DNA of 64,000 nucleotides from JBDUDK01 sp040002995 (GCA_040002995.1 JBDUDK010000020.1:1-64000); one strand, 5' to 3'; counted from the stretch's first letter, positions 36,746 through 45,828 are shown. Notes: generated from the sequence alone by a model not told the origin. Numbers and translations are program-made.

Positions 36746-37195
36746 ATGTCAACGATCGGTACTTCCGTCAACGGTCCGTACGTGGGCGCCCTGATGCGTT
36801 TCGTGTGGCAGTGGGTATGGGAGCGCAACTACGCCGGTGTCGCCGACGCTGGCTACAACGACATCACGCGCGCCCACGTGTCGATGTTCCGCTATCCGAC
36901 CCTCGACTGGCGGCGACCGACGGAGATCGCCGAGCAACTCCAGATCTCCAAGCAGTCCGTCCACGAACTGCTCACCCACCTCGAACAGCACGGCTATCTC
37001 ACTCGTGAGCCTGACCCCTCCGACGGCCGAGCCCGCATCGTGCGACTCACCACACGCGGCCACGAGTTGGAGCAGACCATCAACCAGCTGGCCCACGCCT
37101 CCGAGCTCCACATCGCCGACCTGCTCGGCGATCGCCGATTCGCTCAGCTCCGCCTCAGCCTCGAAGAACTCAGAAGCAAACTGTCCGACGAGTAG
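36746..37195 (+). CDS. MarR-family transcriptional regulator
   Basis: A 149-residue winged-helix regulator. The helix-turn-helix reads RPTEIAEQLQISKQSVHELLTHLEQHGYL, and the wing is PDPSDGRARIVRLT. A C-terminal dimerisation helix follows. It diverges from the cupin gene and overlaps its own operator, so it is probably an autoregulated repressor. The ligand is unknown. Confidence 0.87.
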   Translation: MSTIGTSVNGPYVGALMRFVWQWVWERNYAGVADAGYNDITRAHVSMFRYPTLDWRRPTEIAEQLQISKQSVHELLTHLEQHGYLTREPDPSDGRARIVRLTTRGHELEQTINQLAHASELHIADLLGDRRFAQLRLSLEELRSKLSDE

Positions 37196-37218
37196 GGGCA
37201 AGCACTCCCGTTCGGCGG

Positions 37219-37545
37219 TTACCCGCTGCTCGGCTCGGTCAGGACAATGGGATTGTTGGACATCGGGCGTGGATCGAACCACACGGTGGCTGCGTCGCCG
37301 GGGTCATGGCCCGATGCGGTTTGCGTCCATCGTCGCGACCAGCAAAGCCGTCTCGCGAATTGCGTTTTCGCGTACGCCCAGCCGATCGAGGACTTGCCCG
37401 CGATGCCGTCGGGGTCGTCGGCCAGTGCCAGGAGCAGATGCTCCGTTCCGATATGGCGATGCCCAGCCTGCTGCGCTAGCTCACCGGCGCGAACGAGAAC
37501 GCGGCGCGATCTAGCCGTCATCGCGTTGAGGGGAAGCGACATCAT
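37219..37545 (-). pseudogene. Remnant with a Clp N-terminal repeat
   Basis: The first fifty residues after ATG 37545 match a Clp_N repeat: TARSRRVLVRAGELAQQ, GHRHIGTEHLLLAL and DDPDGIAGKS. After that the sequence loses resemblance to Clp_N (many Arg/Trp/Gln), and no second repeat or ATPase follows. It is probably a broken ClpC or small Clp_N protein; an intact short adaptor is the alternative. Confidence 0.45.
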
Positions 37546-38039
37546 GACATCATGCCGGTCTGCGCGGGGAAGCGGCTCGCTATCTGTGAGCCCGTTTGGC
37601 CGATAGAACATTGGTTGATGTTGGTAGCGACGACTGCCGGCGCTTGCGGGTTATCGCGAAGCGCACAAGGCATCTTCCCGAGTGACGACGCCCATGAGGT
37701 CGAGTTCTGCCGGAAGTGGCAAGACGCGACGAAGGGGCTAGGCAGCGGAGAAGTCGGGCAATCGCCTCCTCCGGTGACGGTGGGCCACGAGCATGGTTGG
37801 CTGCAGCCGCACAGCCGACACACAACACCAAGGTCACCAGCACCGAGCGCGCTTCTCATACCGTCTGGACGCCCGTCCCCGACCGCCAGCTCCGGGAGAT
37901 GTGCATCAGCGCAGAACGCGTCGGTACGCGCTCGGTTTGTCATCGAGCTTGTGCCACCGCAGATCTTGCAGCGCCTGTCGAATACCATCCGAGCCGGACG
38001 CTTTGCGGGTCAGAGCGGTCCCGGAAAGCGAGTTGACCG
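37546..38039. other. Intergenic stretch with no convincing gene
   Basis: Open frames exist on both strands, but their composition is unlike the neighbours and none shows a recognisable domain. One minus-strand frame begins with a CKICGG and later CRLCGC pair (37542-37988) that could be a decayed zinc-ribbon. G+C is lower than in surrounding genes. It looks like degraded sequence. Confidence 0.4.
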
Positions 38040-38912
38040 GTGAGCACGATTGAACGGGTCGGAGTGGTGGGCTGCGGCCTCATGGGATCGGGAATCGCCG
38101 AGGTGTGCGCCCGAGTCGGCCTCGACGTGATCGTGCGCGAGGTCGACGCGGGCGCGGCCGAATCGGGTCTCAAGCGCATCATCAGCTCGCTCGACCGTGG
38201 CGTGCGGTCCGGGAAACTCGACGAGGCCGGCCGCGACGAGACATTGCGCCGTATCCGAGTCACGACCGATCTTGCCGACATGGCCGACCGTCAGCTGGTA
38301 GTCGAGGCGGTGATGGAGGACGAGTCGCTCAAGACGGACGTGTTCACAGCCCTCGACAAGGTCGTCGAATCTGCCGACGCCATCCTCGCCAGTAACACCA
38401 GCTCTATTCCGATCATGAAGCTCGGCATGGCCACGCACCGGCCCGAGCACGTGATCGGTATCCACTTCTTCAACCCGGTACCGGTGTTACGCCTCGTCGA
38501 GCTGGTCAGCTCACTGCTCACATCGCCGGCGACGGTGACGTCGGCCGAGGACTTCGCCGCGAACGTTCTGCAGAAGCGCGTCATCAAGAGTCAGGACCGC
38601 GCCGGTTTCATCGTCAACGCGCTGCTGATCCCTTACATCCTGTCGGCCATCAGGATGATGGAGTCGGGCTTCGCGAGCGCCGACGACATCGACACCGGCA
38701 TGGTCGAGGGCTGCAACCATCCCATGGGACCTCTGCGTCTCGCCGACCTCATCGGGCTCGACACCACCATGGCCGTCGCCGAGAGCCTCTACGCGGAGTT
38801 CAAAGAGCCGCTCTACGCGTCGCCCCCGCTGTTGTCGCGGATGGTCGAGGCCGGTCTGTTGGGGCGCAAGGTAAGCCGCGGCTTCTACGACTACAGCGGT
38901 TCCGGACGATGA
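38040..38912 (+). CDS. 3-hydroxyacyl-CoA (3-hydroxybutyryl-CoA) dehydrogenase
   Basis: A 290-residue NAD(P)-dependent dehydrogenase from a GTG. The Rossmann motif is VGVVGCGLMGSGIAEV. The catalytic segment is SNTSSIPIMKL, then GIHFFNPVPVLRLVELV with the active His, and DRAGFIVNALLIPY. The length matches HbdA/FadB2-type single-domain enzymes. It overlaps the B12-binding mutase subunit gene by four bases, so the two probably act on related short acyl-CoAs. Acetoacetyl-CoA from tyrosine breakdown could be a substrate. Confidence 0.9.
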   Translation: MSTIERVGVVGCGLMGSGIAEVCARVGLDVIVREVDAGAAESGLKRIISSLDRGVRSGKLDEAGRDETLRRIRVTTDLADMADRQLVVEAVMEDESLKTDVFTALDKVVESADAILASNTSSIPIMKLGMATHRPEHVIGIHFFNPVPVLRLVELVSSLLTSPATVTSAEDFAANVLQKRVIKSQDRAGFIVNALLIPYILSAIRMMESGFASADDIDTGMVEGCNHPMGPLRLADLIGLDTTMAVAESLYAEFKEPLYASPPLLSRMVEAGLLGRKVSRGFYDYSGSGR

Positions 38913-39310
38913 CCTACCGCGTCCTCGTGGCCAAAGTCGGACTCGACGGGCACGATCGCGGTGTGAAAGTGGTGGCTCGGCTGCTTCGAGACGCCGGCTT
39001 CGAGGTGATCTACACGGGCCTGTTCCAGACTCCCGAGAAAGTGGCGGCCGCCGCGGTCGACGAAGACGTCGACGCCGTGGGGTTGTCGATGCTGTCGGGT
39101 GCGCACATGACGCTCGCTCCACGAGTGGTTGCCAAGGTGCGCGAGGCCGGCCTCGATATCCCTGTGGTGGTGGGCGGCATCATTCCCGGGCCCGACGTCG
39201 CGAAGCTTCTCGAGGCGGGAGTAGCGGCGGTGCTCACGCCGGGGGCCTCCGCGGGCGAAGTCGTGCGCGCCGTGCAGGAGGCCATCGAGGCCGCGGCGGC
39301 CCGCGCCTAG
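38909..39310 (+). CDS. Cobalamin-binding small subunit of an acyl-CoA mutase
   Basis: A 133-residue B12-binding domain. The DxHxxG motif is present in KVGLDGHDRGVKVV (His is the lower cobalt ligand), with LSMLSGAH and VVVGGIIPGPD completing the fold. It is the expected partner of the large subunit at 22211-23845. The separation of the two halves by 15 kb is unusual but seen in other two-subunit mutases. Confidence 0.92.
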   Translation: MTYRVLVAKVGLDGHDRGVKVVARLLRDAGFEVIYTGLFQTPEKVAAAAVDEDVDAVGLSMLSGAHMTLAPRVVAKVREAGLDIPVVVGGIIPGPDVAKLLEAGVAAVLTPGASAGEVVRAVQEAIEAAAARA

Positions 39311-39313
39311 CTC

Positions 39314-40237
39314 GTGGCCGCGGTCGATCCCCTCGAACGGCTGACGAACCTCGTCGCGCTGTTGCTCGAAACGCCTCGGCCTCTGTCGATCGACGACATC
39401 GCCGACGCGCTTGTGGGTCAGTACCCCGATGACCGCACGGCGCGGCGGGGTGCGTTCGAGCGCGACAAGCGCTTGTTGCGCGACGAGGGCGTGCCGATCG
39501 AGCTGACGCCCGGCGACAAGGGCGGCACGCGCTACCACATCGACAAGGAGCGCTATGAGCTGCCCGACCTCGGCCTTACGGAGGCCGAGGCCCAGGCCCT
39601 TGCGCTGGCCGTTGCGACGATCAACCTCGGAACCACCGCGGGCAGTAACGCCCTCGCCAAGCTCGATACCACCGAGCCCGGCGGGGGACCGATCGCCATG
39701 CTCGGTGCGAGCGACGTGCTCCCTGCGTTGTTCGCCGCTCAAACGATGCGGGCGAGCGTCACGTTCTCCTATCGCGACGTAATGCGCACCGTCGATCCGT
39801 ACGGACTGTTGGCGCGCGACGGGTTCTGGTACCTGATCGGGCACGATCACGCGAGTGACGCGCAACGGACGTACCGCCTGGACCGTTTCGACGGCGCCGA
39901 CATCACCGTGGGCGAGCCCACCACGTTCGAGTTACCTGCGGGGTTCGATCCCTCCGCAGCGCTGCCGGCCGATCCGAAATTGTTGGGCGACGATGAGGTC
40001 GTCGTCGCCGAGATCCGCGTCGACCGCGCCCGTGCGAGTGCCGTGGTCACTGAGCTCGGCAGCGACTCGGTGAGCGCGCGCCACTATGACGGTTCCGTGA
40101 TCGTGCGGGTACCCGTGCGTAATCGTGTCGCGTTGCGTTCGTGGGTGCTCGGCCTCGGAGAGCACGCGGTTGTGCTCGGGCCGCCGGCACTGCGCGACGA
40201 CGTCATCGCCTGGCTCAAGGCATTGGCCCGTGACTAA
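39314..40237 (+). CDS. pafB: WYL-domain transcriptional regulator PafB
   Basis: A 307-residue protein from GTG 39314. The N-terminal helix-turn-helix (SIDDIADALVGQYPDDRTARRGAFERDKRLLRDEGV pattern) is followed by a WYL domain (TFSYRD, GLLARDGFWYLIGHD, RTYRLDRF) and a WCX C-terminal extension. With PafC it forms the PafBC activator of mycobacterial-type DNA-damage response. No pafA or proteasome genes are visible nearby. Confidence 0.88.
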   Translation: MAAVDPLERLTNLVALLLETPRPLSIDDIADALVGQYPDDRTARRGAFERDKRLLRDEGVPIELTPGDKGGTRYHIDKERYELPDLGLTEAEAQALALAVATINLGTTAGSNALAKLDTTEPGGGPIAMLGASDVLPALFAAQTMRASVTFSYRDVMRTVDPYGLLARDGFWYLIGHDHASDAQRTYRLDRFDGADITVGEPTTFELPAGFDPSAALPADPKLLGDDEVVVAEIRVDRARASAVVTELGSDSVSARHYDGSVIVRVPVRNRVALRSWVLGLGEHAVVLGPPALRDDVIAWLKALARD

Positions 40238-40248
40238 GGCTGTCACTC

Positions 40249-41193
40249 GTGAGTAAGACAGGGCGCCGCGGTCCCCGGCCGACACCTGAACGCCTGCGGC
40301 GTCTCCTGGTCGTGCTGCCCTGGCTCATGGCGCACGGCCGGGCGCGTGTCGACGATGTCGCGGAGCGCTTCGGGGTCAGCCCCGACGATCTCGTGCGTGA
40401 CCTCGAACTCGCCGCCTTGTGCGGGCTGCCGCCCTATACCGACGAGCTCGTCGACCTCTACATCGAAGACGGCTGGGTCGAGGTCGGTATTCCGCGACTG
40501 TTCACCCGACCTCGTCGGTTTACGCCCGATGAAGGCTTCGCGCTCCTCGCCGCGGGACGGGGCGCGTTGGCGTTGCCAGGGGCCGACACGAACGGTCCTC
40601 TCGCGTCGGCGCTCGACAAGCTCGAGCAGGCGCTCGGTATCACTGCCGGACTCGCCGTCGACGTTGACCAGCCCCCGCTGCTCGCCGCGGTCCGTCAAGC
40701 GGCGGCCGAGCACGAAAGCCTCGCCGTGAGCTATTGGTCGGCGTGGCGCGACGAGCGCACCGAGCGCGTCATCGACCCGCTCGTGGTGTTCACCTCGGGA
40801 GGCCGCTGGTACGTGGTGGCCGACGACTCCCTCAGCGGGCCCGAACGAGTGTTTCGAGTCGACCGCATCGAGGAAGCCAAACCGACGTCACAACATTTCG
40901 CGGGGCGCGACGTCGCCGCGCCGGCGACGGTGGGCGTAACTCGGTCCGCGGACACCGTGACGGCCACCGTGGTGCTTCCCGAATCGGCCCGCTGGGTCGT
41001 TGAGGCGTATCCGGTCGAGTCGGTCGACGACACCGACGACGGGCGCCTGCGCGTCACGATGGTCGCGAGCGGCGAGAGATGGCTCGAGCGGGTCTTGCTC
41101 CGCGCCGGGGCGGGGGCCGAAGTGCTCGACCCACTTGAGTGGGTCGATCTGGGCTCGGCCGCGGCGCGCCGGCTGCTCGCCCTCTACCGCTGA
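40249..41193 (+). CDS. pafC: WYL-domain transcriptional regulator PafC
   Basis: A 314-residue partner of PafB, eleven bases downstream. The N-terminal HTH is RARVDDVAERFGVSPDDLVRDLELAALCG, and the WYL region is VSYWSAWRDER, VFTSGGRWYVVADD and RVFRVDRI. It probably senses single-stranded DNA or DNA damage products with PafB. Its 3' end overlaps the convergent exonuclease gene by ten bases. Confidence 0.87.
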   Translation: MSKTGRRGPRPTPERLRRLLVVLPWLMAHGRARVDDVAERFGVSPDDLVRDLELAALCGLPPYTDELVDLYIEDGWVEVGIPRLFTRPRRFTPDEGFALLAAGRGALALPGADTNGPLASALDKLEQALGITAGLAVDVDQPPLLAAVRQAAAEHESLAVSYWSAWRDERTERVIDPLVVFTSGGRWYVVADDSLSGPERVFRVDRIEEAKPTSQHFAGRDVAAPATVGVTRSADTVTATVVLPESARWVVEAYPVESVDDTDDGRLRVTMVASGERWLERVLLRAGAGAEVLDPLEWVDLGSAAARRLLALYR

Positions 41194-41822
41194 ACGACGC
41201 GCGCGAGATCTTCGAGCGACGCCACGCCGGCGCGCGCGAACAGATCGGGCAGCACCGCGGCAGTGGCTTCCGCGTCGGCGAGCGCGTCGTGGCGGTGGGC
41301 GAACGCCAGCCCTGCCCGCTCGGCGAGATCGACGAGCCGGTGACGTTGCGCACGCTCAGGATCGGAGGAACGAGAGAGCTCGAGCGTGTCGAGGAGACGG
41401 ACATCGGGCAGAGGCCGACGGCAGCGTCGGTGCTCAGCGGCGAGGAAGGCCCAGTCGAACTCCACGTTGTGGCCCACCACGGTGGCCCCCGCCGTGCGCT
41501 TGTGCAGCTCGGCGGTCACCTCGGCGAAATGAGGCGCTTCGCGCAGGATGGCGCGGGTGATTCCGTGGATGCGGCGGGGCCCGACTCGCCGCAGCAGGCC
41601 GAGATGGACGTACGTGCTCCAACGATCGACCACCCGGCCGTCGCCGTAGCACGTGACGAGAGCGATCTGGAGAACCCGGTGCCGTCGCGGGTTCAGGCCG
41701 CTGGTCTCGACGTCGACGACCACGAACGCCGTGTTAGTCAACGCCGTGTTAGTCAACGAGGTGTTAGTCAACGAGGTTTCGCTCAACGAGGGGTCGTCCA
41801 TCGGGCCGATCACCAAGCTCAC
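41184..41822 (-). CDS. DnaQ-like 3'-5' exonuclease
   Basis: A 212-residue DEDDh exonuclease. ExoI motif is VVVDVETSGLN, ExoII GHNVEFDWAFL, ExoIII HDALADAEATA with the catalytic His-Asp. It resembles the epsilon-type proofreading domain but is free-standing. The first 30 residues contain near-perfect repeats of a five-residue unit (SLTNT/ALTNT), encoded by a 15-bp tandem repeat; the true start may be at ATG 41801. It ends the pentose-phosphate operon, one base after pgl. Confidence 0.85.
   Translation of the reverse strand: MSLVIGPMDDPSLSETSLTNTSLTNTALTNTAFVVVDVETSGLNPRRHRVLQIALVTCYGDGRVVDRWSTYVHLGLLRRVGPRRIHGITRAILREAPHFAEVTAELHKRTAGATVVGHNVEFDWAFLAAEHRRCRRPLPDVRLLDTLELSRSSDPERAQRHRLVDLAERAGLAFAHRHDALADAEATAAVLPDLFARAGVASLEDLARVVQR
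41731..41790. repeat. 15-bp tandem repeat (four units) inside the exonuclease gene
   Basis: GTGTTAGTCAACGCC, then two copies of GTGTTAGTCAACGAG and a diverged GTTTCGCTCAACGAG. The unit length is a multiple of three, so copy-number changes would add or remove five residues in frame. Confidence 0.8.
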
Positions 41823-41823
41823 T

Positions 41824-42492
41824 CTACGAAGAGGGTGCGCGATGGTGCGCCAGCGCCTCGTCGTCCGCGAGCACGGTGAGGTTGTCGCGTCTGACGAGCG
41901 TTGCCGGAAGGGCCGGATCAGCGGCCAGGAAGCGCTCGAGGACCGCCAGCTTCGAGCCTCCGGCCACGAGCAGCATGACCGCCCGCGCCCGGTTCACGGA
42001 AGGGGGCGTGAGCGTGAGGCGCACATGGCCTCGAAACTCGGGCATGACCGCGACATCGGTGTCGGTGGCCACCTTGACACCCGGCGGCCAGCTCGCCGTG
42101 TGCCCATCGTCGCCCAGACCGAGGTGCACGACATCGAGCACGCCCCCGCATGCCCTGGCTAATTCGGCGGCGTACGCAGCCGCCGCGGCGGCGAGATCGG
42201 TGGCGGTGACCGGCAGCGGGTGGAGGTGCGCGGCGCGCAGAGGGCTCAACTGGCCGGCGTTGCGGGCCGGGTCGCCGTCGGGCGCTACCCGTTCATCGAC
42301 TTGCCAGACGTGGACGTTGTCCCACGGCAGTCGCAGTTCGGCGAGCGCGGCGAGCATCGCCGCGGGCGTGGCGCCACCGCTCACGGCCACGTGCGCGCTG
42401 CCGCGATCGGCGATGGCCTCCCAAAGGCGATCCGCGATCCAAAGCGCGGCGCGGGCCGCCAGAACTTCGGTGCGGATCCGCTCAATCCGCAC
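41824..42492 (-). CDS. pgl: 6-phosphogluconolactonase
   Basis: A 222-residue NagB-fold enzyme that hydrolyses 6-phosphogluconolactone. Characteristic motifs are VSGGATPAAML, WQVDERVAPDGD and LGLGDDGHTAS. It lies in the gnd-zwf operon, overlapping the phosphatase gene by 11 bases. Confidence 0.91.
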   Translation of the reverse strand: MRIERIRTEVLAARAALWIADRLWEAIADRGSAHVAVSGGATPAAMLAALAELRLPWDNVHVWQVDERVAPDGDPARNAGQLSPLRAAHLHPLPVTATDLAAAAAAYAAELARACGGVLDVVHLGLGDDGHTASWPPGVKVATDTDVAVMPEFRGHVRLTLTPPSVNRARAVMLLVAGGSKLAVLERFLAADPALPATLVRRDNLTVLADDEALAHHRAPSS

Positions 42493-43051
42493 GGCTGTTC
42501 CAGAGAGTGATCACGCGGTCCTCGCGGTACCAGCCGAGCACCGAGATCGTCGCGGGGTCGAGGGCGATATGGCGACCGAACGTGGGCGCGAGACAGACCC
42601 AGCGTGCCGCCAAGATCCGCAGAAAGTGCGCATGGGCGAAAATCAGAACGTCTCCGCCCGCGGCCAGGGCTCGATCAATCACGGCGTCAGCGCGTGTCGC
42701 CACGTGGTCGAGCGGTTCGCCGTCGATGAAACCGTCGCGCCATGCATCCCAGTCGGGTCGCTCGACACGGATCTCGGGTGTCGTGCGACCCTCGTCGGCG
42801 CCGTAGTCCCACTCCGACAAGTTCGCGTCGATGACCGCATCGGGGAAGCCCGCGAGGCGAGCAGTGTCGAGAGAGCGCCGCCGCGGGCTCGTGAGGACGA
42901 GGGTGAAGTGGTGGCTGCGCAGCCGCGATTCGAGCGCCAATGCCTCCTTCTCACCTTCCGGCAACAACGCTACGTCGGTACGACTGGTGTGGCGGCCGAG
43001 CGTCGACCACTCGGTAGCGCCGTGGCGAACGACAGTGAGCGATGCCGTCAC
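42482..43051 (-). CDS. Histidine phosphatase family protein (phosphoglycerate mutase-like)
   Basis: A 189-residue protein from a GTG that overlaps the zwf stop (GTGA). The catalytic RHG motif is VVRHGATEW, and the second His is in FAHAHFLRIL. LSEWDYGADEGRT is typical of the branch-1 phosphatases. It sits inside an oxidative pentose-phosphate operon, so a sugar phosphate is a reasonable substrate, but the family is broad. Confidence 0.87.
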   Translation of the reverse strand: MTASLTVVRHGATEWSTLGRHTSRTDVALLPEGEKEALALESRLRSHHFTLVLTSPRRRSLDTARLAGFPDAVIDANLSEWDYGADEGRTTPEIRVERPDWDAWRDGFIDGEPLDHVATRADAVIDRALAAGGDVLIFAHAHFLRILAARWVCLAPTFGRHIALDPATISVLGWYREDRVITLWNSRAD

Positions 43052-44451
43052 GACGATGTCGGGCGCCAGCCACCGGGCACGAGGCTGTCGGCCTCCGCCG
43101 GTCCCCACGAACCCCGCGCGTAGGAATGCACGGGACCCGGGTCGTCGAGAGCGGGTTGCACGATGCGCCACGTTTCCTCCACCGCGTCCTCGCGGGCGAA
43201 GCGTTGATGGTTACCGTCGATCGCGTCGCCGAGGAGTCGTTCGTACGCCTCGCGGCGGTTGCCCAAGGCGGCCGCGAAGTCGCAACGAAGTTCGACGTCT
43301 TCGCTATCGAGCGCAGGACCTGGAGTCTTGGCTTGCACGGTGAGCGTCACTCCGTCGTTGTTTCCGAGGCGGAAGCGAATCAGGTTGGGCGTGGGTACCG
43401 ACTTGTCCTCGTCGAACAGGAACCGCGGAGGGGGCGTCAACTCGACGACGGCCTCGGTCGCCGCGTTCGCCAGACCTTTTCCAGCGCGCAAGTACCACGG
43501 CACTCCGGCCCAGCGCCACGACTCGATCTCGAGGCGCACGGCCGCAAACGTGTCCGTGGTGGAACCGGGTGCCACGCCAGGCTCATTCAGATAGCCCTCG
43601 TACTGCCCTCGAATCATCGATTCCGGCTCGATCGGTCGGGTCGCGGCGAACACCTTGACCTTCTCGTCTTGCAGATGCTTGGAGTCGGGCCCGACCGGGG
43701 GCTCCATCGCGAGAAGCGCCACCACCTGCAGCAGATGGTTCTGCACCACGTCGCGCAAGGCGCCCACCGAGTCGTAGAACGCGCCTCGACCCTCGACCCC
43801 AATCGTTTCGGCCATCGTGATCTGGACGTTCGAGACGTATCTGCGGTTCCAGATCGGTTCGAGGAACGTGTTCGAGAACCGGAACACCAAGAGGTCCTCG
43901 ACACTCTCCTTCCCGAGATAGTGGTCGATGCGAAATATCTGCTGCTCGTCGAACGCCTCGTGCAGGGTGCGATTCAACTCTTGCGCGGAGGTGAGATCAC
44001 GGCCGAACGGCTTCTCGACCACGACGCGACCGCGGCGGTTCAAACCGGCGGTGGCGAGCGCCTGCACGACGATCGGGAACATCGACGGCGGTATCGCGAG
44101 GTAGAAGGTGGCGTTAACGCTCCCCGTCTTGCCGAGCATCTCCGCCAGCTGTGTCCACGTCCCGCCGCTGGCGTAGTCACCACAAACGAGGTCGAGCCGA
44201 GAGCACATCGTGTCGAGCACCGCCGCCTCCGCATGGGGCTCAGCCGCCAGCACCGCCTCGCGCACGTGGGAGCAGAACGCGTCTCTGTTCCAGTCGCTGC
44301 GCGCTACGCCGATGATGGGCATGTCGAGCAGGCCTCGCTGGGTGAGGTGGTAGAGAGCGGGGTAGAGCTTGCGCTTGGCGAGGTCGCCCGTGGCGCCGAA
44401 CAGCACGAGCGCGTCGGATCGACCGGAAGGGCCCCCTGAGGTGATGGACAT
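43048..44451 (-). CDS. zwf: Glucose-6-phosphate 1-dehydrogenase
   Basis: A 467-residue enzyme for the first oxidative pentose-phosphate step. The coenzyme-binding segment is VLFGATGDLAKRKLYPAL, and the active-site sequence RIDHYLGKE with catalytic His is intact. EKPFGRD and RNHLLQ-like QNHLLQVVALLAMEPP are present. It is three bases after gnd and overlaps the phosphatase gene. Confidence 0.95.
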   Translation of the reverse strand: MSITSGGPSGRSDALVLFGATGDLAKRKLYPALYHLTQRGLLDMPIIGVARSDWNRDAFCSHVREAVLAAEPHAEAAVLDTMCSRLDLVCGDYASGGTWTQLAEMLGKTGSVNATFYLAIPPSMFPIVVQALATAGLNRRGRVVVEKPFGRDLTSAQELNRTLHEAFDEQQIFRIDHYLGKESVEDLLVFRFSNTFLEPIWNRRYVSNVQITMAETIGVEGRGAFYDSVGALRDVVQNHLLQVVALLAMEPPVGPDSKHLQDEKVKVFAATRPIEPESMIRGQYEGYLNEPGVAPGSTTDTFAAVRLEIESWRWAGVPWYLRAGKGLANAATEAVVELTPPPRFLFDEDKSVPTPNLIRFRLGNNDGVTLTVQAKTPGPALDSEDVELRCDFAAALGNRREAYERLLGDAIDGNHQRFAREDAVEETWRIVQPALDDPGPVHSYARGSWGPAEADSLVPGGWRPTSS

Positions 44452-44454
44452 CGA

Positions 44455-45465
44455 TCAGCCCTTCTCCTGATGGCCGCCGAACTGCTTGCGCATTGCCGAG
44501 AGCAACTTGTCGGCGAAGTCGGCTTCTCCCCGCGACGCGAATCGATTGAACAATGCGGTCGCGAGAACTGGCGCGGGCACGCCCTCGTCGACGGCGGCCT
44601 GCACGGTCCAACGCCCTTCGCCGGAATCCGACACCCTTCCACCGAAACCCTCGAGCGCCGGGTCCTCGAGGAGCGCGGCCGCGGTGAGATCGAGCAACCA
44701 CGATGAGATGACGCTGCCCCTACGCCACAACTCGGCCACCGCCGTGGTGTCGATGGGAAACCGGTAGTACTGCGGATCGCGAAGTGGTGTGGTCTCCGCG
44801 TCGTGAGTCTGCTCCGCGGCGCCGACGTTTCCGTGGTGCAAGATGTTGAGGCCCTCGGCGTACGCGGCCATGAGCCCGTATTCGATGCCGTTGTGGACCA
44901 TCTTCACGAAATGACCGGCGCCGCTCGGACCGCAATGGAGCCAGCCGCGCTCTTCGGGTGCGATGGCGCCCTTTCGTCCCGGAGTTCGCGGCGCAGCACC
45001 CTCGCCCGGCGCGAGCGCGTCGAGGATCGGAGACAGTCCGTCGACCGCCTCGCCGGTGCCGCCGACCATCATGCAATAGCCGCGCTCTAACCCGAACACA
45101 CCACCACTCGTGCCGACGTCGACGTAGTGGATGCCGTGAGGGACCAACAACGCGGCGCGGTCGACATCGTCGCGGTAGTAGGAATTGCCGCCGTCGATGA
45201 CGGTGTCGCCGGACGCGAGTAGCGGTGTGAGCGCAGAGATGGTGGCCTCGACGAACGCGGCGGGCACCATGATCCACACCTTGCGAGGCGGCTGCAACGA
45301 CGCGACGAAAGCATCGAGCGCGGTTTCACCGATCGCGCCTTCGTTGCGCAACGACACCACCGCGGTCTCGCTCACGTCGTACACGACGCACTCATGGCCC
45401 GCCTTGAGAAGGCGGCGCACCATGTTGGCGCCCATGCGGCCGAGACCGATCATGCCGATCTGCAT
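44455..45465 (-). CDS. gnd: 6-phosphogluconate dehydrogenase, short (NAD-type) form
   Basis: A 336-residue enzyme, shorter than the roughly 470-residue classic Gnd and matching the Gnd1/GntZ-like NAD-preferring class. Motifs are the Rossmann GLGRMGANMVRRL, VIDGGNSYYRDD, YVDVGTSGGVFG and KMVHNGIEYG with the catalytic Lys. It opens the minus-strand operon. Confidence 0.93.
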   Translation of the reverse strand: MQIGMIGLGRMGANMVRRLLKAGHECVVYDVSETAVVSLRNEGAIGETALDAFVASLQPPRKVWIMVPAAFVEATISALTPLLASGDTVIDGGNSYYRDDVDRAALLVPHGIHYVDVGTSGGVFGLERGYCMMVGGTGEAVDGLSPILDALAPGEGAAPRTPGRKGAIAPEERGWLHCGPSGAGHFVKMVHNGIEYGLMAAYAEGLNILHHGNVGAAEQTHDAETTPLRDPQYYRFPIDTTAVAELWRRGSVISSWLLDLTAAALLEDPALEGFGGRVSDSGEGRWTVQAAVDEGVPAPVLATALFNRFASRGEADFADKLLSAMRKQFGGHQEKG

Positions 45466-45510
45466 GGCGCCACCTTGCCACGCGGCCTGGCCGCGGTTCG
45501 AGCGTCGCGG

Positions 45511-45828
45511 TCAGGCGTGCGCGGCGACGCGGGCGCGGATACCGATAGGCGCCGCGACCGTGTACCCCGCGAGGTGCCGCTCCTCTTCGGACTCACCGCC
45601 CCAGAATCCGTACTCGTGGTTCATCCGGGCGGTGTCTCGGCACTCGATCAGCACCGGACACGTCTCGCAGATCGCGCGGGCCAGCGCTTCTCGTCGCTCA
45701 CGGGCTTGGGGCCGTTCGGCGAGGGGGGGAAAGAACAGCGAGGTGCGGCCTTTGCAGCCGGCGTCAATGGTCCAACGGGGGAGTTCATCTGCAAATAACG
45801 AAGTTGACTGAGACTCAACGACAGACAT
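45511..45828 (-). CDS. WhiB-family iron-sulfur transcription factor
   Basis: A 105-residue protein from ATG 45828. The four cluster cysteines are visible: AGCKGR, ICETCPV (two) and LIECRD. The G(V/I)WGG turn reads YGFWGGESEEER. WhiB proteins bind a 4Fe-4S cluster and act with the main sigma factor. The WhiB subtype (1 to 7) cannot be assigned confidently. The C-terminus is short and basic. Confidence 0.9.
   Translation of the reverse strand: MSVVESQSTSLFADELPRWTIDAGCKGRTSLFFPPLAERPQARERREALARAICETCPVLIECRDTARMNHEYGFWGGESEEERHLAGYTVAAPIGIRARVAAHA

Noticed and set aside
37552..38043. Plus-strand ORF of 163 codons before the dehydrogenase
   Set aside because: No recognisable domain, unlike codon use, and no ribosome site; overlaps an equally long minus-strand frame.
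41721..41795. CRISPR-like repeat
   Set aside because: Units are contiguous 15-mers without spacers and are in frame inside the exonuclease gene.
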